Shown: positions 16,824 to 25,490, counted from the stretch's first letter. The stretch is 64,000 nt of DNA from Burkholderiaceae bacterium (GCA_017983955.1 JAGOAJ010000005.1:1-64000); one strand, 5' to 3'. Numbers and translations: made by a program. The notes: generated by a model not told the origin, from the letters alone.

Positions 16824-17603
16824 TTATTCATCCCAGTAACCCGTCCTGTCGTAGTGCTCGTGTAAACGCTCTTCATAATCGCGATCTATAGGCTGATCTT
16901 CGTCGTATTCTGGGCTGTCCTTGATTTGCTGCCGGGTCAGCTTGACGTGCACCCTAGATTCCGGCCAGTCTATGCGCTCTACCCAGTGCGTTGCCAGTAA
17001 TACTTTTTTTCCGCCTGGCCACCAGTTGCGGGTATCCACCAGTAAATAACGTATCGCCCAATCCTTGTCATCGACCATAAAGTCTTTAAGATGACCCAAA
17101 TCGCCATTGGTGCCCATGATGTAGTAGCCGCTGACACCATCGCTACTACGTAAATGCACATCGTCGGAACCGACCACATCCTGATTTTGATTCTGCGCCG
17201 AATCGCTAGGGGTAGGCGCAGGCATACCTTCTCCCACGGGATAAACAGGCGAACCGGCCACGCCCCACAAATGGGGACCCGTCCAGTAATTTCCATAGCC
17301 ATAATATGACGTGTGCTGTAATTCCATACGACGTGATATTGGCTGATAAGTGTCTATGGACGGACTATTTCTTACTTGATCGCGGGTCAGCGACACATTG
17401 ATCGCCTTACCCAGATCGTCAACGCCAGTAATCGAATAGGGCGAAATCAGCACGGTGCGCTTGGACAACCACGATCCAGTCTCGACAACCAGGTAGCGTA
17501 CACCCCATTTCTGATCGTCAAAGTAAACGTCTTCAACCTTGCCCAATTCATCGTCTGTTGCATGAATGGTATAGCCATTTAGACTATCTACTGTGCGTAA
17601 CAT
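16824..17603 (-). CDS. Double PRC-barrel domain protein
   Basis: 259-residue cytoplasmic protein with two PRC-barrel repeats: residues about 1-85 (LNGYTIHATDDELGKVEDVY, then WGVRYLVVETGSW) and about 150-235 (VSGYYIMGTNGDLGHLKDF, then WAIRYLLVDTRNW). A Tyr/Gly/Pro-rich linker lies between them. Each repeat ends with a VxLTRxQ(V/I)(R/K)xSP motif. PRC barrels are found in RNA-processing and stress-linked proteins, but no catalytic role is known for this arrangement. ATG 17603 with SD AAGGAAGAG is used. The AhpD remnant follows by 18 bp. Confidence 0.85.
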   Translation of the reverse strand: MLRTVDSLNGYTIHATDDELGKVEDVYFDDQKWGVRYLVVETGSWLSKRTVLISPYSITGVDDLGKAINVSLTRDQVRNSPSIDTYQPISRRMELQHTSYYGYGNYWTGPHLWGVAGSPVYPVGEGMPAPTPSDSAQNQNQDVVGSDDVHLRSSDGVSGYYIMGTNGDLGHLKDFMVDDKDWAIRYLLVDTRNWWPGGKKVLLATHWVERIDWPESRVHVKLTRQQIKDSPEYDEDQPIDRDYEERLHEHYDRTGYWDE

Positions 17604-17662
17604 GATCTCTTCCTTAGCATGGATGATATTGCTTTTAGCCAGCAAATAACATGCCGCGGAGA

Positions 17663-18892
17663 TTACTTAGGCATCGCTGACTTAGCCGTAACTGGTGGCA
17701 GCCGATTCCAAAGCAACCAAGACACTATGGCTGTCGTTGCCATGCTGGGGATCATTATCATCAGCGCCAGCACAGGGTCAGTAAACAAGGCTGCCAACGC
17801 ACTACCCAGCAGGCCCGCGCCCATTTGCAGGAAACCCGTCATGGCGGACGCCGCACCCGCGATATGCGGAAAAGGCGTCATGGATGCCGTAAGCATGGCC
17901 GGCATGACAAAGGCGACGCCAAAAGAATACATAGCGATGGGGATCATTACTTTCAGAAAAGTGGCTTCCCAAAAGCCCATCAACAGTAGAAGCATGCCGC
18001 AGGCCACCCCGATAAACATCAGACCTACAGGCACCAGCCTGTGCGCATTTACACGACGCAGCAAGGCCTGCACGGCAACAGCGCCCAAGATATATGTGCC
18101 CGCTTGCAACACCATGCCCACACCAAAGGCCATGGGCGACAGGCCGACCACATCCATCAATATAAAGGGCAGCACGGTAGCCAGGGTATAAATTGCGCCT
18201 ACTGATCCGGCAACAACCAGGCTGGTCAGCATGAAATGGGGGCTGGACAGCAACGTACGATAAGAGGCCAACAACGCCAGTGGTTTAAGCCGCGAAAAAT
18301 CAGGCGTGGTGGTTTCACGTAAATAAAACACCGATACCCAGACGGTGGTGACACCCATCAACATCATCAATACGAAAAGGACTCGCCAATGGGAAAACTC
18401 CAATGTCAGGCCACCTATGGCGGGCGAAATAGCAGGAGCAACGGCCAGCAACATCCCCATCAGGTTCATGATGCGAAAAGAACGTTCGCCAGAAAAGCTG
18501 TCACGTACCATGGCGCGTGATATCGCGACACCCACCGCCGACCCCACGCCCTGTAAAAACCGCGCCCCTAGCAACACCTCTATATTGGGTGCGAAGACGG
18601 CGATAATGCACGCCAGCAGGTAAATACTCATGAAAGCGATGGTGACGGGCCGCCTGCCCAGCCCATCCGATAGTGGACCGCAAATCAACTGAGTAAAGGC
18701 GAAGCCGGCGAAATACAACGTCAAAGTCATTTTGACCAAAGCTTCGGTAGTGCCAAAAGCCAGCACGATTTCCGGCATCGCAGGCGTGTACAACGACATG
18801 GAAATAGGCCCGACGGACACCAACAACGCCCCTATCAGGGTAATTTTCAGGGCGCTCATGACAGGCGTGTGCGACGAATGTGTGCTGGTCAT
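17663..18892 (-). CDS. Bcr/CflA-type MFS multidrug efflux transporter
   Basis: 409-residue, 12-span inner-membrane antiporter. The family's landmark SLYTPAMPEIVLAFG lies in the first periplasmic loop, and GPLSDGLGRRPVTIAF is the MFS motif A after span 2; ARFLQGVGSAVGVAISRAMV follows in span 4. Members export drugs and other small compounds by proton exchange. Single gene, divergent from the second TRAP operon. Confidence 0.9.
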   Translation of the reverse strand: MTSTHSSHTPVMSALKITLIGALLVSVGPISMSLYTPAMPEIVLAFGTTEALVKMTLTLYFAGFAFTQLICGPLSDGLGRRPVTIAFMSIYLLACIIAVFAPNIEVLLGARFLQGVGSAVGVAISRAMVRDSFSGERSFRIMNLMGMLLAVAPAISPAIGGLTLEFSHWRVLFVLMMLMGVTTVWVSVFYLRETTTPDFSRLKPLALLASYRTLLSSPHFMLTSLVVAGSVGAIYTLATVLPFILMDVVGLSPMAFGVGMVLQAGTYILGAVAVQALLRRVNAHRLVPVGLMFIGVACGMLLLLMGFWEATFLKVMIPIAMYSFGVAFVMPAMLTASMTPFPHIAGAASAMTGFLQMGAGLLGSALAALFTDPVLALMIMIPSMATTAIVSWLLWNRLPPVTAKSAMPK

Positions 18893-18993
18893 AGGGCCCT
18901 AGACGGTGTGTATATTGTGTTTTTTTGCATGCGTCCTTTTATACTTGATTACACTATATAGACATTTCAATGGGCGCGGCGGACACTACACCT

Positions 18994-19009
18994 TATCTGT
19001 ACACAGATA
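18994..19009. promoter_or_regulatory. 16-bp palindrome upstream of the second TRAP operon
   Basis: TATCTGT (18994-19000) and ACAGATA (19003-19009) form perfect 7-bp arms around AC. The site lies 128 bp before the dctP start in the 244-bp gap with the divergent Bcr/CflA gene. It fits a dimeric repressor operator, but no regulator gene is adjacent. Confidence 0.35.
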
Positions 19010-19136
19010 GTCTAAGCCTATACTATTGGCGGCCGGTTTAAAAATCGCAATAATGCACCTGAAATCCATGCCAATTCCCCACGCGGATTATCACTTATAA
19101 AGTGCTGACCGATAAAAACTAACGGAGATATACAAC

Positions 19137-20114
19137 ATGAAAAAAACACTACCCTACTTGCTGGTAGTCGCGGCTCTAAGCACTGCAGCAGCCAGCGCCC
19201 ACGCAGAAAAATGGGATATGCCTCTGGCATACCCTGCCAATAACTTCCACTCCGAGAACGCCGCTGACTTTGCCATGTGCGTTAAGGAAAAGACTGGCGG
19301 CAAGCTGGATATTGTTACCCACCCCAACGGTTCACTGTTTGCAGGTAACGACATCAAACGCGCCGTGCAAACTGGTCAGGCAGCCATAGGCGAGCGTGTG
19401 ACCTCGGCACACGAAAACGAAAACGCCATCTATGGCGTAGAAGCCATCCCGTTCCTGGCCACGTCTTTCGAAGCCTCGGACAAGCTCTGGAAAACTGCAC
19501 TGCCCCAGATGAAGAAAGTGCTGGATTCGCAGAACCTGGTGTATATCTACTCGGTGCCATGGCCAGCCAGCGGTTTCTACACCAAAAAGGAAATCAACAC
19601 TGTTGATGACCTTAAAGGCATTAAATTCCGTGCCTACAACGCAGCCACGGCACGTATCGCTGAACTGGCAGGCATGATTCCCATGCAGATCGAGGCCGCT
19701 GAACTTAGTCAGGCACTGGCTACCGGCGTTGTTGACAGCATCATGACCTCCAGCACCACCGGTGTGGACTCCAAAGTCTGGGAACAAGGTGTTAAATACT
19801 TCTATAACGTACAAGCCTGGTTGCCGCGTAACACCGTGTTCGTGAACAAACGCGCCTGGAATGCACTGGACGATGCCACGCGTGACGCCGTAACCGCATG
19901 CGGCGACAAAACCTATGTCGATGGCCTGGCAAAAGTCAAAAGCCTGTCCGAGCAATACTTGAAAACTCTGGCCGATAACGGCGTCCAGGTCTTGCCACCT
20001 AGCCCCGAGCTGGAAGCAGGTCTGGCTAAGCTGGGTGAGACTATGACAGCCGAATGGCTGAAGAAGTCTGGTGCAGATGGCCAAGCCATCATTGACGCCT
20101 ACAAGGCACAATAA
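19137..20114 (+). CDS. TRAP transporter substrate-binding protein (DctP family), second operon
   Basis: 325-residue periplasmic protein, signal peptide cleaved about after ASAHA (residue 23). LKGIKFRAYNAATARIAEL holds the conserved carboxylate-binding Arg of the DctP family, and QALATGVVDSIMTS is typical of it. SD CGGAG precedes the ATG. A stem-loop terminator follows directly, before dctQ. Together with dctQM it forms an importer linked to creatininase-family and glutamine-amidotransferase genes, so a nitrogen-containing acid is a possible ligand. Confidence 0.93.
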   Translation: MKKTLPYLLVVAALSTAAASAHAEKWDMPLAYPANNFHSENAADFAMCVKEKTGGKLDIVTHPNGSLFAGNDIKRAVQTGQAAIGERVTSAHENENAIYGVEAIPFLATSFEASDKLWKTALPQMKKVLDSQNLVYIYSVPWPASGFYTKKEINTVDDLKGIKFRAYNAATARIAELAGMIPMQIEAAELSQALATGVVDSIMTSSTTGVDSKVWEQGVKYFYNVQAWLPRNTVFVNKRAWNALDDATRDAVTACGDKTYVDGLAKVKSLSEQYLKTLADNGVQVLPPSPELEAGLAKLGETMTAEWLKKSGADGQAIIDAYKAQ

Positions 20115-20121
20115 GTCCAAC

Positions 20122-20152
20122 ATGGGCTCGGTTACAATCCGGGCCCATTTTT
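20122..20152 (+). terminator. Rho-independent terminator/attenuator between dctP and dctQ
   Basis: ATGGGCTCGG (20122-20131) pairs with CCGGGCCCAT (20139-20148; one G-U) around a 7-nt loop, followed by five T. It sits between the binding-protein stop and the dctQ start, so partial termination here would give more binding protein than permease. Confidence 0.75.
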
Positions 20153-20177
20153 AACGCTGTCTTTAGGAATTGTCATT

Positions 20178-20699
20178 GTGACTTCCCTACTCTGCAAACT
20201 ACGCAGACCGCTTGACGTGCTTTATCAAACGTCTGGCGTACTGTCTGCCATATTCCTGTTTCTGATCCTGGCGATTATCGTGCTGCAAATGCTGGCACGG
20301 GCGCTAGGTATACATTTCCCGGGATCCAACGACTACGCGGGCTATACGATGGCTGCGGCGTCTTTCCTGGCATTTGCCTATACGCTGAACAAAGGCGGGC
20401 ACGTACGCGTCAGCCTGTTGTTGGGTAGTCTGGAGGCCAAAAAACGCTACTACGCCGAAGTTTGCTGCCATCTGCTGGCGACCCTGATGTCATGGATACT
20501 GGCTTGGTATGCCACCGCCATGGTGTATTGGTCCTATGTGCTGGGCGACGTCAGCCAGGGGCAGGATGCTATGCCCTTATGGATAGTCCAGGCGCCAGTC
20601 GCCGTGGGGTCCATTATTTTGGCGATCTGCTTTGCGGACAACCTGGTTTCATTGTTGTTACGCAAGCGTGACAACATCATCGCCGACATCGTCGAATAA
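20178..20699 (+). CDS. TRAP transporter small permease (DctQ family), second operon
   Basis: 173-residue inner-membrane protein with four spans; FPGSNDYAGYTMAAASFLAF (about residues 50-69) matches the DctQ core. The start is GTG at 20178, with AGGA about 11 bp upstream. It scaffolds the DctM subunit encoded 24 bp downstream. Confidence 0.9.
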   Translation: MTSLLCKLRRPLDVLYQTSGVLSAIFLFLILAIIVLQMLARALGIHFPGSNDYAGYTMAAASFLAFAYTLNKGGHVRVSLLLGSLEAKKRYYAEVCCHLLATLMSWILAWYATAMVYWSYVLGDVSQGQDAMPLWIVQAPVAVGSIILAICFADNLVSLLLRKRDNIIADIVE

Positions 20700-20723
20700 T
20701 AAACACAGAATAAGAGTCAGATC

Positions 20724-22022
20724 ATGGACCATTTTTACGTCATAGGCATTTTTCTGCTGATCCTACTACTGCTACTGGGTAGCGGCCTGTGGGTAGGTTT
20801 GGCCTTGTTGGGTACCGCCTATATCGGTATGGAGCTGTTCACCGCGCGTCCCACAGGCGACGCCATGATGACGATACTTTGGCGATCATCATCATCTTGG
20901 TCACTGACTGCCCTGCCGCTATTTATCTGGATGGGTGAAATTCTATACAGAACCCGGCTATCCGAAGACATGTTCAAGGGACTAGCGCCCTGGCTGTCGC
21001 GCCTGCCGGGCGGGCTGCTGCACACCAATACGGTAGGCTGCACCATTTTTGCTGCCGTGTCCGGTTCTTCGGCCGCCACCTGCTCTACGGTAGGACGCAT
21101 GTCCATCCCCGAGCTGCGCAAGCGCCACTACCCCGAAAAACTGATACTGGGCACCTTGGCGGGGGCAGCCACGCTAGGCTTGCTGATACCTCCATCCCTG
21201 ATACTGATCGTGTATGGCGTCACCATCAACGAATCCATCAGCAAGCTGTTTATTGCAGGTGTCATCCCCGGCCTGGTACTGGCCTTGCTGTTCATGATCT
21301 ATACCGCCATTGCCGCCAAACTGTCGCCTGACTGGAATCCTGACAAGGAACCCGTTATGAGCTTCAAGGCCAAGCTTTGGCAGTCACGGGCGCTGATTCC
21401 TGTGGTGGCCCTGATCATACTGGTCATAGGCTCTATGTATGTGGGTATAGCGACTGCTACCGAAGCCGCTGCCGTAGGCGTGGTGGGTGCACTTGTCATT
21501 GCCGGCATACAGCGCTCTTTAAGCTGGCACACATTTACCGACAGCCTGATGGGCGCCACCCGCACCTCGGCCATGATAGCGCTGCTATTAGCTGGCGCCG
21601 CCTTCCTGACCTTGGCCATGGGTTTCACCGGGCTGCCGCGCATGCTGGCGACCTGGATAGGCACGCTGGGCTTGTCCAAGGTAGAACTGTTAATTGCCTT
21701 GTTGTTGTTCTATATTGTGATAGGAATGTTTCTGGATGGAATCTCGGCGGTGGTGCTGACCATTTCCGTGGTTGAACCCATTATTCGTCAGGCGGGCATA
21801 GACCCTATCTGGTTTGGGGTGTTCGTGGTCGTTACGGTTGAAATGGCGCAAATCACACCCCCCGTAGGCTTTAACCTGTTTATTTTGCAGGGCATGACGG
21901 GACACGATCTGGGCTATCTGGCAAAAGCCGCCCTACCCATGTTCTTCATCATGATCTTCATGGCCATGCTGTTGATTGCTTTTCCCGAGCTAGCCACCTG
22001 GCTGCCACAAAACATCCAATAA
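20724..22022 (+). CDS. TRAP transporter large permease (DctM family), second operon
   Basis: 432-residue, about 12-span transport subunit. FAAVSGSSAATCSTVGRMS (about residue 112), IPPSLILIVYGV (about 155) and ITPPVGFNLFIL (about 376) are the DctM signatures. An uncommon Ser/Trp-rich stretch (WRSSSSWSLTALPLFIWMGE) lies near residue 53, as in the larger DctM subgroup. Completes the importer. Confidence 0.93.
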   Translation: MDHFYVIGIFLLILLLLLGSGLWVGLALLGTAYIGMELFTARPTGDAMMTILWRSSSSWSLTALPLFIWMGEILYRTRLSEDMFKGLAPWLSRLPGGLLHTNTVGCTIFAAVSGSSAATCSTVGRMSIPELRKRHYPEKLILGTLAGAATLGLLIPPSLILIVYGVTINESISKLFIAGVIPGLVLALLFMIYTAIAAKLSPDWNPDKEPVMSFKAKLWQSRALIPVVALIILVIGSMYVGIATATEAAAVGVVGALVIAGIQRSLSWHTFTDSLMGATRTSAMIALLLAGAAFLTLAMGFTGLPRMLATWIGTLGLSKVELLIALLLFYIVIGMFLDGISAVVLTISVVEPIIRQAGIDPIWFGVFVVVTVEMAQITPPVGFNLFILQGMTGHDLGYLAKAALPMFFIMIFMAMLLIAFPELATWLPQNIQ

Positions 22023-22078
22023 CCCAGCCAGTCCGGTATTTCGTCAATTTTTATTTTCTGCACAATACGAAGGTCATC

Positions 22079-22903
22079 ATGAAACTCCAAACCAGTCCAT
22101 GGCTGCATGAATTAAGCTGGGAAGCCATTGCCGACTACCTAACCCACGATGACATCGTCATCATTCCCGTGGGCGCAACTGAACAGCACGGTCGTCATAC
22201 CGCCATGTCGGTAGACACCGAATGGTCTATCGCCGTTGCTGAAGGCGCGGCCATAGGTGCTAAGGTACTGACCGTGCCCCCTATACATTTCGGCTGGTCG
22301 CCGCACCACTTGGCTTACCCTGGCGCCATCACCCTGCGTCCTGAAACCCTGATCGACGTATTGGTCGATGTTGGCCAAAGCCTGGCTTATCACGGTTTTA
22401 AGAAGCTCATCTTCATCAACGGCAACCGCCTGGCCAACCACGCGCCTATGGAAATTGCCGCCACCAAGCTGCGTTTCCAAACCGGTGTGTTTGCCTCTGT
22501 GGTAGACGTAGGCTTGGTAGCCCGCCGCGAAATTGCTGAAATCTGCCCTGATGGCCAGACCGGTCACGCAGGTGACGTAGAAACGTCTTTCATGCTGCAT
22601 TGGAAGCCAGAACTGGTCGACATGAGCAAAGCGGTTGCTGGCAACCCACATGGCGGCGGCCCTATTGCTGGCCACCCCATGATGCTGGAACCGCCCTTCG
22701 ATCTGAACGCGGTCACCATACGCTCTACAGACGTCGAGCTGCGCGAATCATCGGCGCCTAGTGGCATTGCTGGCGATGCCCGCATCGCAACGGCAGAAAA
22801 GGGTAAAGCCGCTCTGGAAGCCATAGTGCGCAACACCATAGTGCATATCGAACAAATACGTCACAAAGCCGTTACCCTAAAATCAGTAAACATTCCCATC
22901 TAA
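22079..22903 (+). CDS. Creatininase-family amidohydrolase
   Basis: 274-residue cytoplasmic metal-dependent amidohydrolase. The family core VIIPVGATEQHGRH (about residues 24-37) supplies the Glu and His metal ligands, VDTEW a further Asp, and GHAGDVETS (about 161) the second conserved segment. Where most members have NGHGGN, this protein reads INGNRLANHAP, so the usual His is replaced by Asn. Relatives hydrolyse creatinine or cyclic amides or act in cofactor and nucleoside pathways. SD GAAGG before ATG. It follows dctM by 56 bp and is probably co-transcribed with the importer. Confidence 0.88.
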   Translation: MKLQTSPWLHELSWEAIADYLTHDDIVIIPVGATEQHGRHTAMSVDTEWSIAVAEGAAIGAKVLTVPPIHFGWSPHHLAYPGAITLRPETLIDVLVDVGQSLAYHGFKKLIFINGNRLANHAPMEIAATKLRFQTGVFASVVDVGLVARREIAEICPDGQTGHAGDVETSFMLHWKPELVDMSKAVAGNPHGGGPIAGHPMMLEPPFDLNAVTIRSTDVELRESSAPSGIAGDARIATAEKGKAALEAIVRNTIVHIEQIRHKAVTLKSVNIPI

Positions 22904-22920
22904 ATCCATACTGCCGTACC

Positions 22921-22948
22921 ACCCCGGCTGCCATACGCCGGGGTCTTT
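22921..22948 (+). terminator. Stem-loop terminator after the creatininase-family gene
   Basis: ACCCCGGC (22921-22928) pairs perfectly with GCCGGGGT (22937-22944) around an 8-nt loop and is followed by CTTT. The short T-run suggests partial termination before the glutamine-amidotransferase gene. Confidence 0.55.
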
Positions 22949-22965
22949 ATGCAGGAGCCGTCCTC

Positions 22966-23709
22966 ATGACCCAGCGCAAGCCACTACTCATACTACAAAT
23001 GGGTTACCCGCCAGAAGATGACATGCGTCGCTATGGGACGCAGCCTGACTGGATCAAGACGGCGCTGGCCAATCCAGGACTGCCGTCAGTTCCTGAAGGT
23101 ATCCAGTATCAGGTGGTTAAGCCTTTTCTGGGCGAGGCTTTGCCACCGCCAGAAGATATCCAGGCAGCGATCATTAGCGGTTCCTGGGCCATGGTTACCG
23201 ACAAGGCCGACTGGAGCGAACGCAGCGCAGCATGGATTAAGGATGCAATGGCTGCCAACACGCCGTTGCTGGGAGTTTGCTATGGCCATCAATTGATGGC
23301 CTATGCCCTGGGCGGCATGGTGGATTACAACCCCAAAGGCAAGGAACTAGGCACCCTGGACATTACCCTGCTGCCTGCAGCCCAGGATGACCCCATGTTT
23401 GCCAGCCTGCCAGCCAGCTTCCCCGCTCACCTGACGCATGAACAGTCGGTACTGGTCCCGCCAATAGGCGCCACGGTACTGGCCGCGACAGAACACGATG
23501 CTTACCAAATTTTGCGCTATAGCCCTACGGCGATTTCTGTGCAGTTTCACCCGGAATTTACGCCTGCGATAATGACGGCCAGCATAGAGCGCAACCGCCA
23601 GAAATTACAGGCACAGGGACTAAGCGCCGACGATCTGCTAAAGAACGTCAGAACCACGCCCGACGCCACCGGCATATTGCGTCGCTTTGTGGCCCATGCC
23701 TACGCCTAA
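22966..23709 (+). CDS. Class I glutamine amidotransferase-like protein
   Basis: 247 residues with the class I GATase fold: nucleophile Cys in LLGVCYGHQLMAYALGG (about residue 105) and the His/Glu of the triad in QFHPEF (about residue 190). It is not fused to a synthase. Such stand-alone forms hydrolyse gamma-glutamyl amides or act with a separate partner. SD CAGGAG. It lies between the creatininase-family and YbaK-like genes, so processing of an amide substrate imported by the TRAP system is a reasonable inference. Confidence 0.88.
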   Translation: MTQRKPLLILQMGYPPEDDMRRYGTQPDWIKTALANPGLPSVPEGIQYQVVKPFLGEALPPPEDIQAAIISGSWAMVTDKADWSERSAAWIKDAMAANTPLLGVCYGHQLMAYALGGMVDYNPKGKELGTLDITLLPAAQDDPMFASLPASFPAHLTHEQSVLVPPIGATVLAATEHDAYQILRYSPTAISVQFHPEFTPAIMTASIERNRQKLQAQGLSADDLLKNVRTTPDATGILRRFVAHAYA

Positions 23710-23721
23710 GGTTAATAAACA

Positions 23722-24210
23722 ATGAGCCTTGCATCCGTACAACAGTTTTTTGACTACCATGCACCTGACCTTAGCATCATAGAAACCGATGCACCCACCC
23801 CTACGGTAACAGCCGCCGCTGAAATTCATGGCGTGGCGCCTGGCCAAATCGCCAAGACACTATCACTACGCTGCGGCGACCTGACGTTTCTGGTGGTGAC
23901 CCGCGGCGACTCACGATTGGATAACAAAAAGCTTAGACAGGTATTTGGCGGCAAAGTCAAAATGCTGGATGCCGATTCGGTATTGGCCTTGACCGGCCAT
24001 CCTGTGGGCGGCGTCTGTCCATTTGGACTGGCCACCCCCTTGCCTGTGTATTGCGATATTTCATTGCAAAGCTTTGATACGGTAATGCCTGCCGCCGGGT
24101 CGGTGAATTCGGCCGTACGGATTACACCCGCGCGCCTGGCGCAATTGGTCAATGCACAGTGGGTGGATGTGGCTGAAACCGCGGCTGAACCCGCGGCTGA
24201 ACCTGCCTAG
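23722..24210 (+). CDS. YbaK/EbsC-family (aminoacyl-tRNA deacylase-like) protein
   Basis: 162 residues. IAKTLSLRCGDLTFLVVTRG (about residues 43-62) carries the conserved Lys of the YbaK/ProX fold, and GHPVGGVCPFGL (about 93) is the other signature. These proteins deacylate mischarged tRNAs such as Cys-tRNA-Pro. The C-terminus ends in a short Ala/Glu/Pro repeat (ETAAEPAAEPA) encoded by three near-copies of a 12-bp unit at 24173-24208. It starts 12 bp after the GATase stop. Confidence 0.87.
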   Translation: MSLASVQQFFDYHAPDLSIIETDAPTPTVTAAAEIHGVAPGQIAKTLSLRCGDLTFLVVTRGDSRLDNKKLRQVFGGKVKMLDADSVLALTGHPVGGVCPFGLATPLPVYCDISLQSFDTVMPAAGSVNSAVRITPARLAQLVNAQWVDVAETAAEPAAEPA

Positions 24211-24230
24211 CTTGCGAGCTAAGCGGGTTC
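24199..24230. repeat. Stem-loop between convergent yba K-like and nbaF-like genes
   Basis: GAACCTGCCTAGCT (24199-24212) and AGCTAAGCGGGTTC (24217-24230) pair over 14 positions with one mismatch and one wobble around TGCG. It overlaps the stop codon of the YbaK-like gene. No T-run follows on either strand, so it may insulate the convergent transcripts without being a classic terminator. Confidence 0.45.
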
Positions 24231-24250
24231 AAACCTAGCTAGCTGATTAG

Positions 24251-24673
24251 CTAAACGGTCTGCGGAAAGTAGGCAACCGCCTTGATCTCGATTAACAAGT
24301 GAGGATTAGGCAGTTGATGCACGGCCACGGTGGTGCGGGTGGGCCCGTCATAATCAAAGTATTCCCCATACACCTGGTTATAGCCGCCGAAGTCATTCAT
24401 ATCGACCAAGAAGCTGCTGATTTCAACCAGATGGCTTAAGTCAGCACCCACGCTATGTAAGATATCGCGAATGTTTTCAATCACAGCACGTGTTTGTTCT
24501 TGGATATCTAACTGGGTATTGCCCCTTTCATCAATCTGAACGCCAGCATAGCTATTGTCGGGCCGACGCGAGCTGGTGCCTGAAATAAACAGAAAATCGC
24601 CCGCGCGCTTGATATGGGGATACTTGCCCAAGGGCTTGGCCTTGCCTGGTACCACGCTGCTGATGTCGGTCAT
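24251..24673 (-). CDS. nbaF: 2-Aminomuconate deaminase (RidA family, NbaF/AmnD-like)
   Basis: 140-residue RidA-fold protein. [20 protein letters not shown] (residues about 16-35) and [20 protein letters not shown] (about 112-131) match the 2-aminomuconate deaminase subgroup (usual length about 140), with the family Arg and the Glu near the C-terminus. It converts 2-aminomuconate to 4-oxalocrotonate and ammonia. It starts 9 bp after the decarboxylase gene; the order dehydrogenase, hydratase, decarboxylase, deaminase fits the lower 3-hydroxyanthranilate route, which confirms the assignment over a generic RidA protein. Confidence 0.87.
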   Translation of the reverse strand: MTDISSVVPGKAKPLGKYPHIKRAGDFLFISGTSSRRPDNSYAGVQIDERGNTQLDIQEQTRAVIENIRDILHSVGADLSHLVEISSFLVDMNDFGGYNQVYGEYFDYDGPTRTTVAVHQLPNPHLLIEIKAVAYFPQTV

Positions 24674-24682
24674 ATCGCTATC

Positions 24683-25447
24683 CTATTCGAACCGAGCCGA
24701 TACATGGCCCAACTGTTCAACCACAACACGCGCATGCACGCCTGGATGCAGCGCCTGGGGAGTGGTCGCCGCCCCCGTCATGATAATGGAACCGGCCTCG
24801 ATGTAGCCGTCATAGGTGGCCAGCATATTGACCGCAGCCACCAGCGCATATCCAGGATGCCCCATTACCGCTGCACTGGAACCTATCTGTACGACACGTC
24901 CGTTAAACTCCAGAGTGACGCCCAGGTTGGACAAGTCGGCAGGCATTTCGCGCCAGGCGCCAATAACGGCAGCGACCGAAGAACAGTTGTCTGCGATCAC
25001 ATCGTGCAAAGAAAACCTGTCCTCGCGATAACGCGTATCCACAATCTCTATGGCAGGTGCCACGGCCTCTATAGCGCGCAGGGCCTGCAAAGGTGTGACC
25101 TTGCCTTCCAAGGGCGACCCGATCAAAAAGGCCAATTCGGGCTCTATGCGCGGGCGATTCAGGCCTGCCAAGGACACCGTGCAGTTGTTATCCAGCAGCA
25201 TGCTTTGCGTCAATACGCCAACAGCGGGACCACTTAGGCCCAGTTGCTTGATACGGGCGCCATTGGTAAAACCCAGCTTATAACCTACACGTTGATCCCC
25301 ACGCAGCTCACGCAGCGACATCCAAGCCTGCTGTATGGCATAGGCATCATCCAGGCTAAGGTCACCGGCATCGGAAATATGCGCCATGGGTTGACCATGC
25401 TGAACGGCGGCGTCCAATTGACGAGCAAAGGATTCAATACTGTTCAT
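24683..25447 (-). CDS. nbaG: 4-Oxalocrotonate decarboxylase (NbaG/DmpH-like)
   Basis: 254-residue member of the fumarylacetoacetase-like hydratase/decarboxylase family. VGYKLGFTNGARI, RIEPELAFLIG (acidic metal ligands) and EIVDTRYREDRFSLHDVIAD align from memory with DmpH, as does the C-terminal VSARF. It converts 4-oxalocrotonate to 2-oxopent-4-enoate plus CO2, acting in complex with the hydratase encoded upstream. The frame extends to 25552, but ATG 25447 with SD GGAGTTAGG is clearly better. Distinguishing decarboxylase from hydratase rests on the VDTRY versus SRIANW motifs. Confidence 0.82.
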   Translation of the reverse strand: MNSIESFARQLDAAVQHGQPMAHISDAGDLSLDDAYAIQQAWMSLRELRGDQRVGYKLGFTNGARIKQLGLSGPAVGVLTQSMLLDNNCTVSLAGLNRPRIEPELAFLIGSPLEGKVTPLQALRAIEAVAPAIEIVDTRYREDRFSLHDVIADNCSSVAAVIGAWREMPADLSNLGVTLEFNGRVVQIGSSAAVMGHPGYALVAAVNMLATYDGYIEAGSIIMTGAATTPQALHPGVHARVVVEQLGHVSARFE

Positions 25448-25490
25448 ACCTAACTCCGGCAGTTTATTTTGATGGTTCATCTTGGGGTAT

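Noticed and set aside
18915..18945. TTGTGT/TATACT promoter for the second TRAP operon
   Set aside because: The spacing is 19 bp and the -35 is poor; not strong enough to list as a feature.
24217..24260. tRNA-like string (GGTTCAAACC, followed by GCTGATTAGC)
   Set aside because: The blocks occur in the wrong order for T-arm and D-arm, and no acceptor stem or anticodon arm can be formed.
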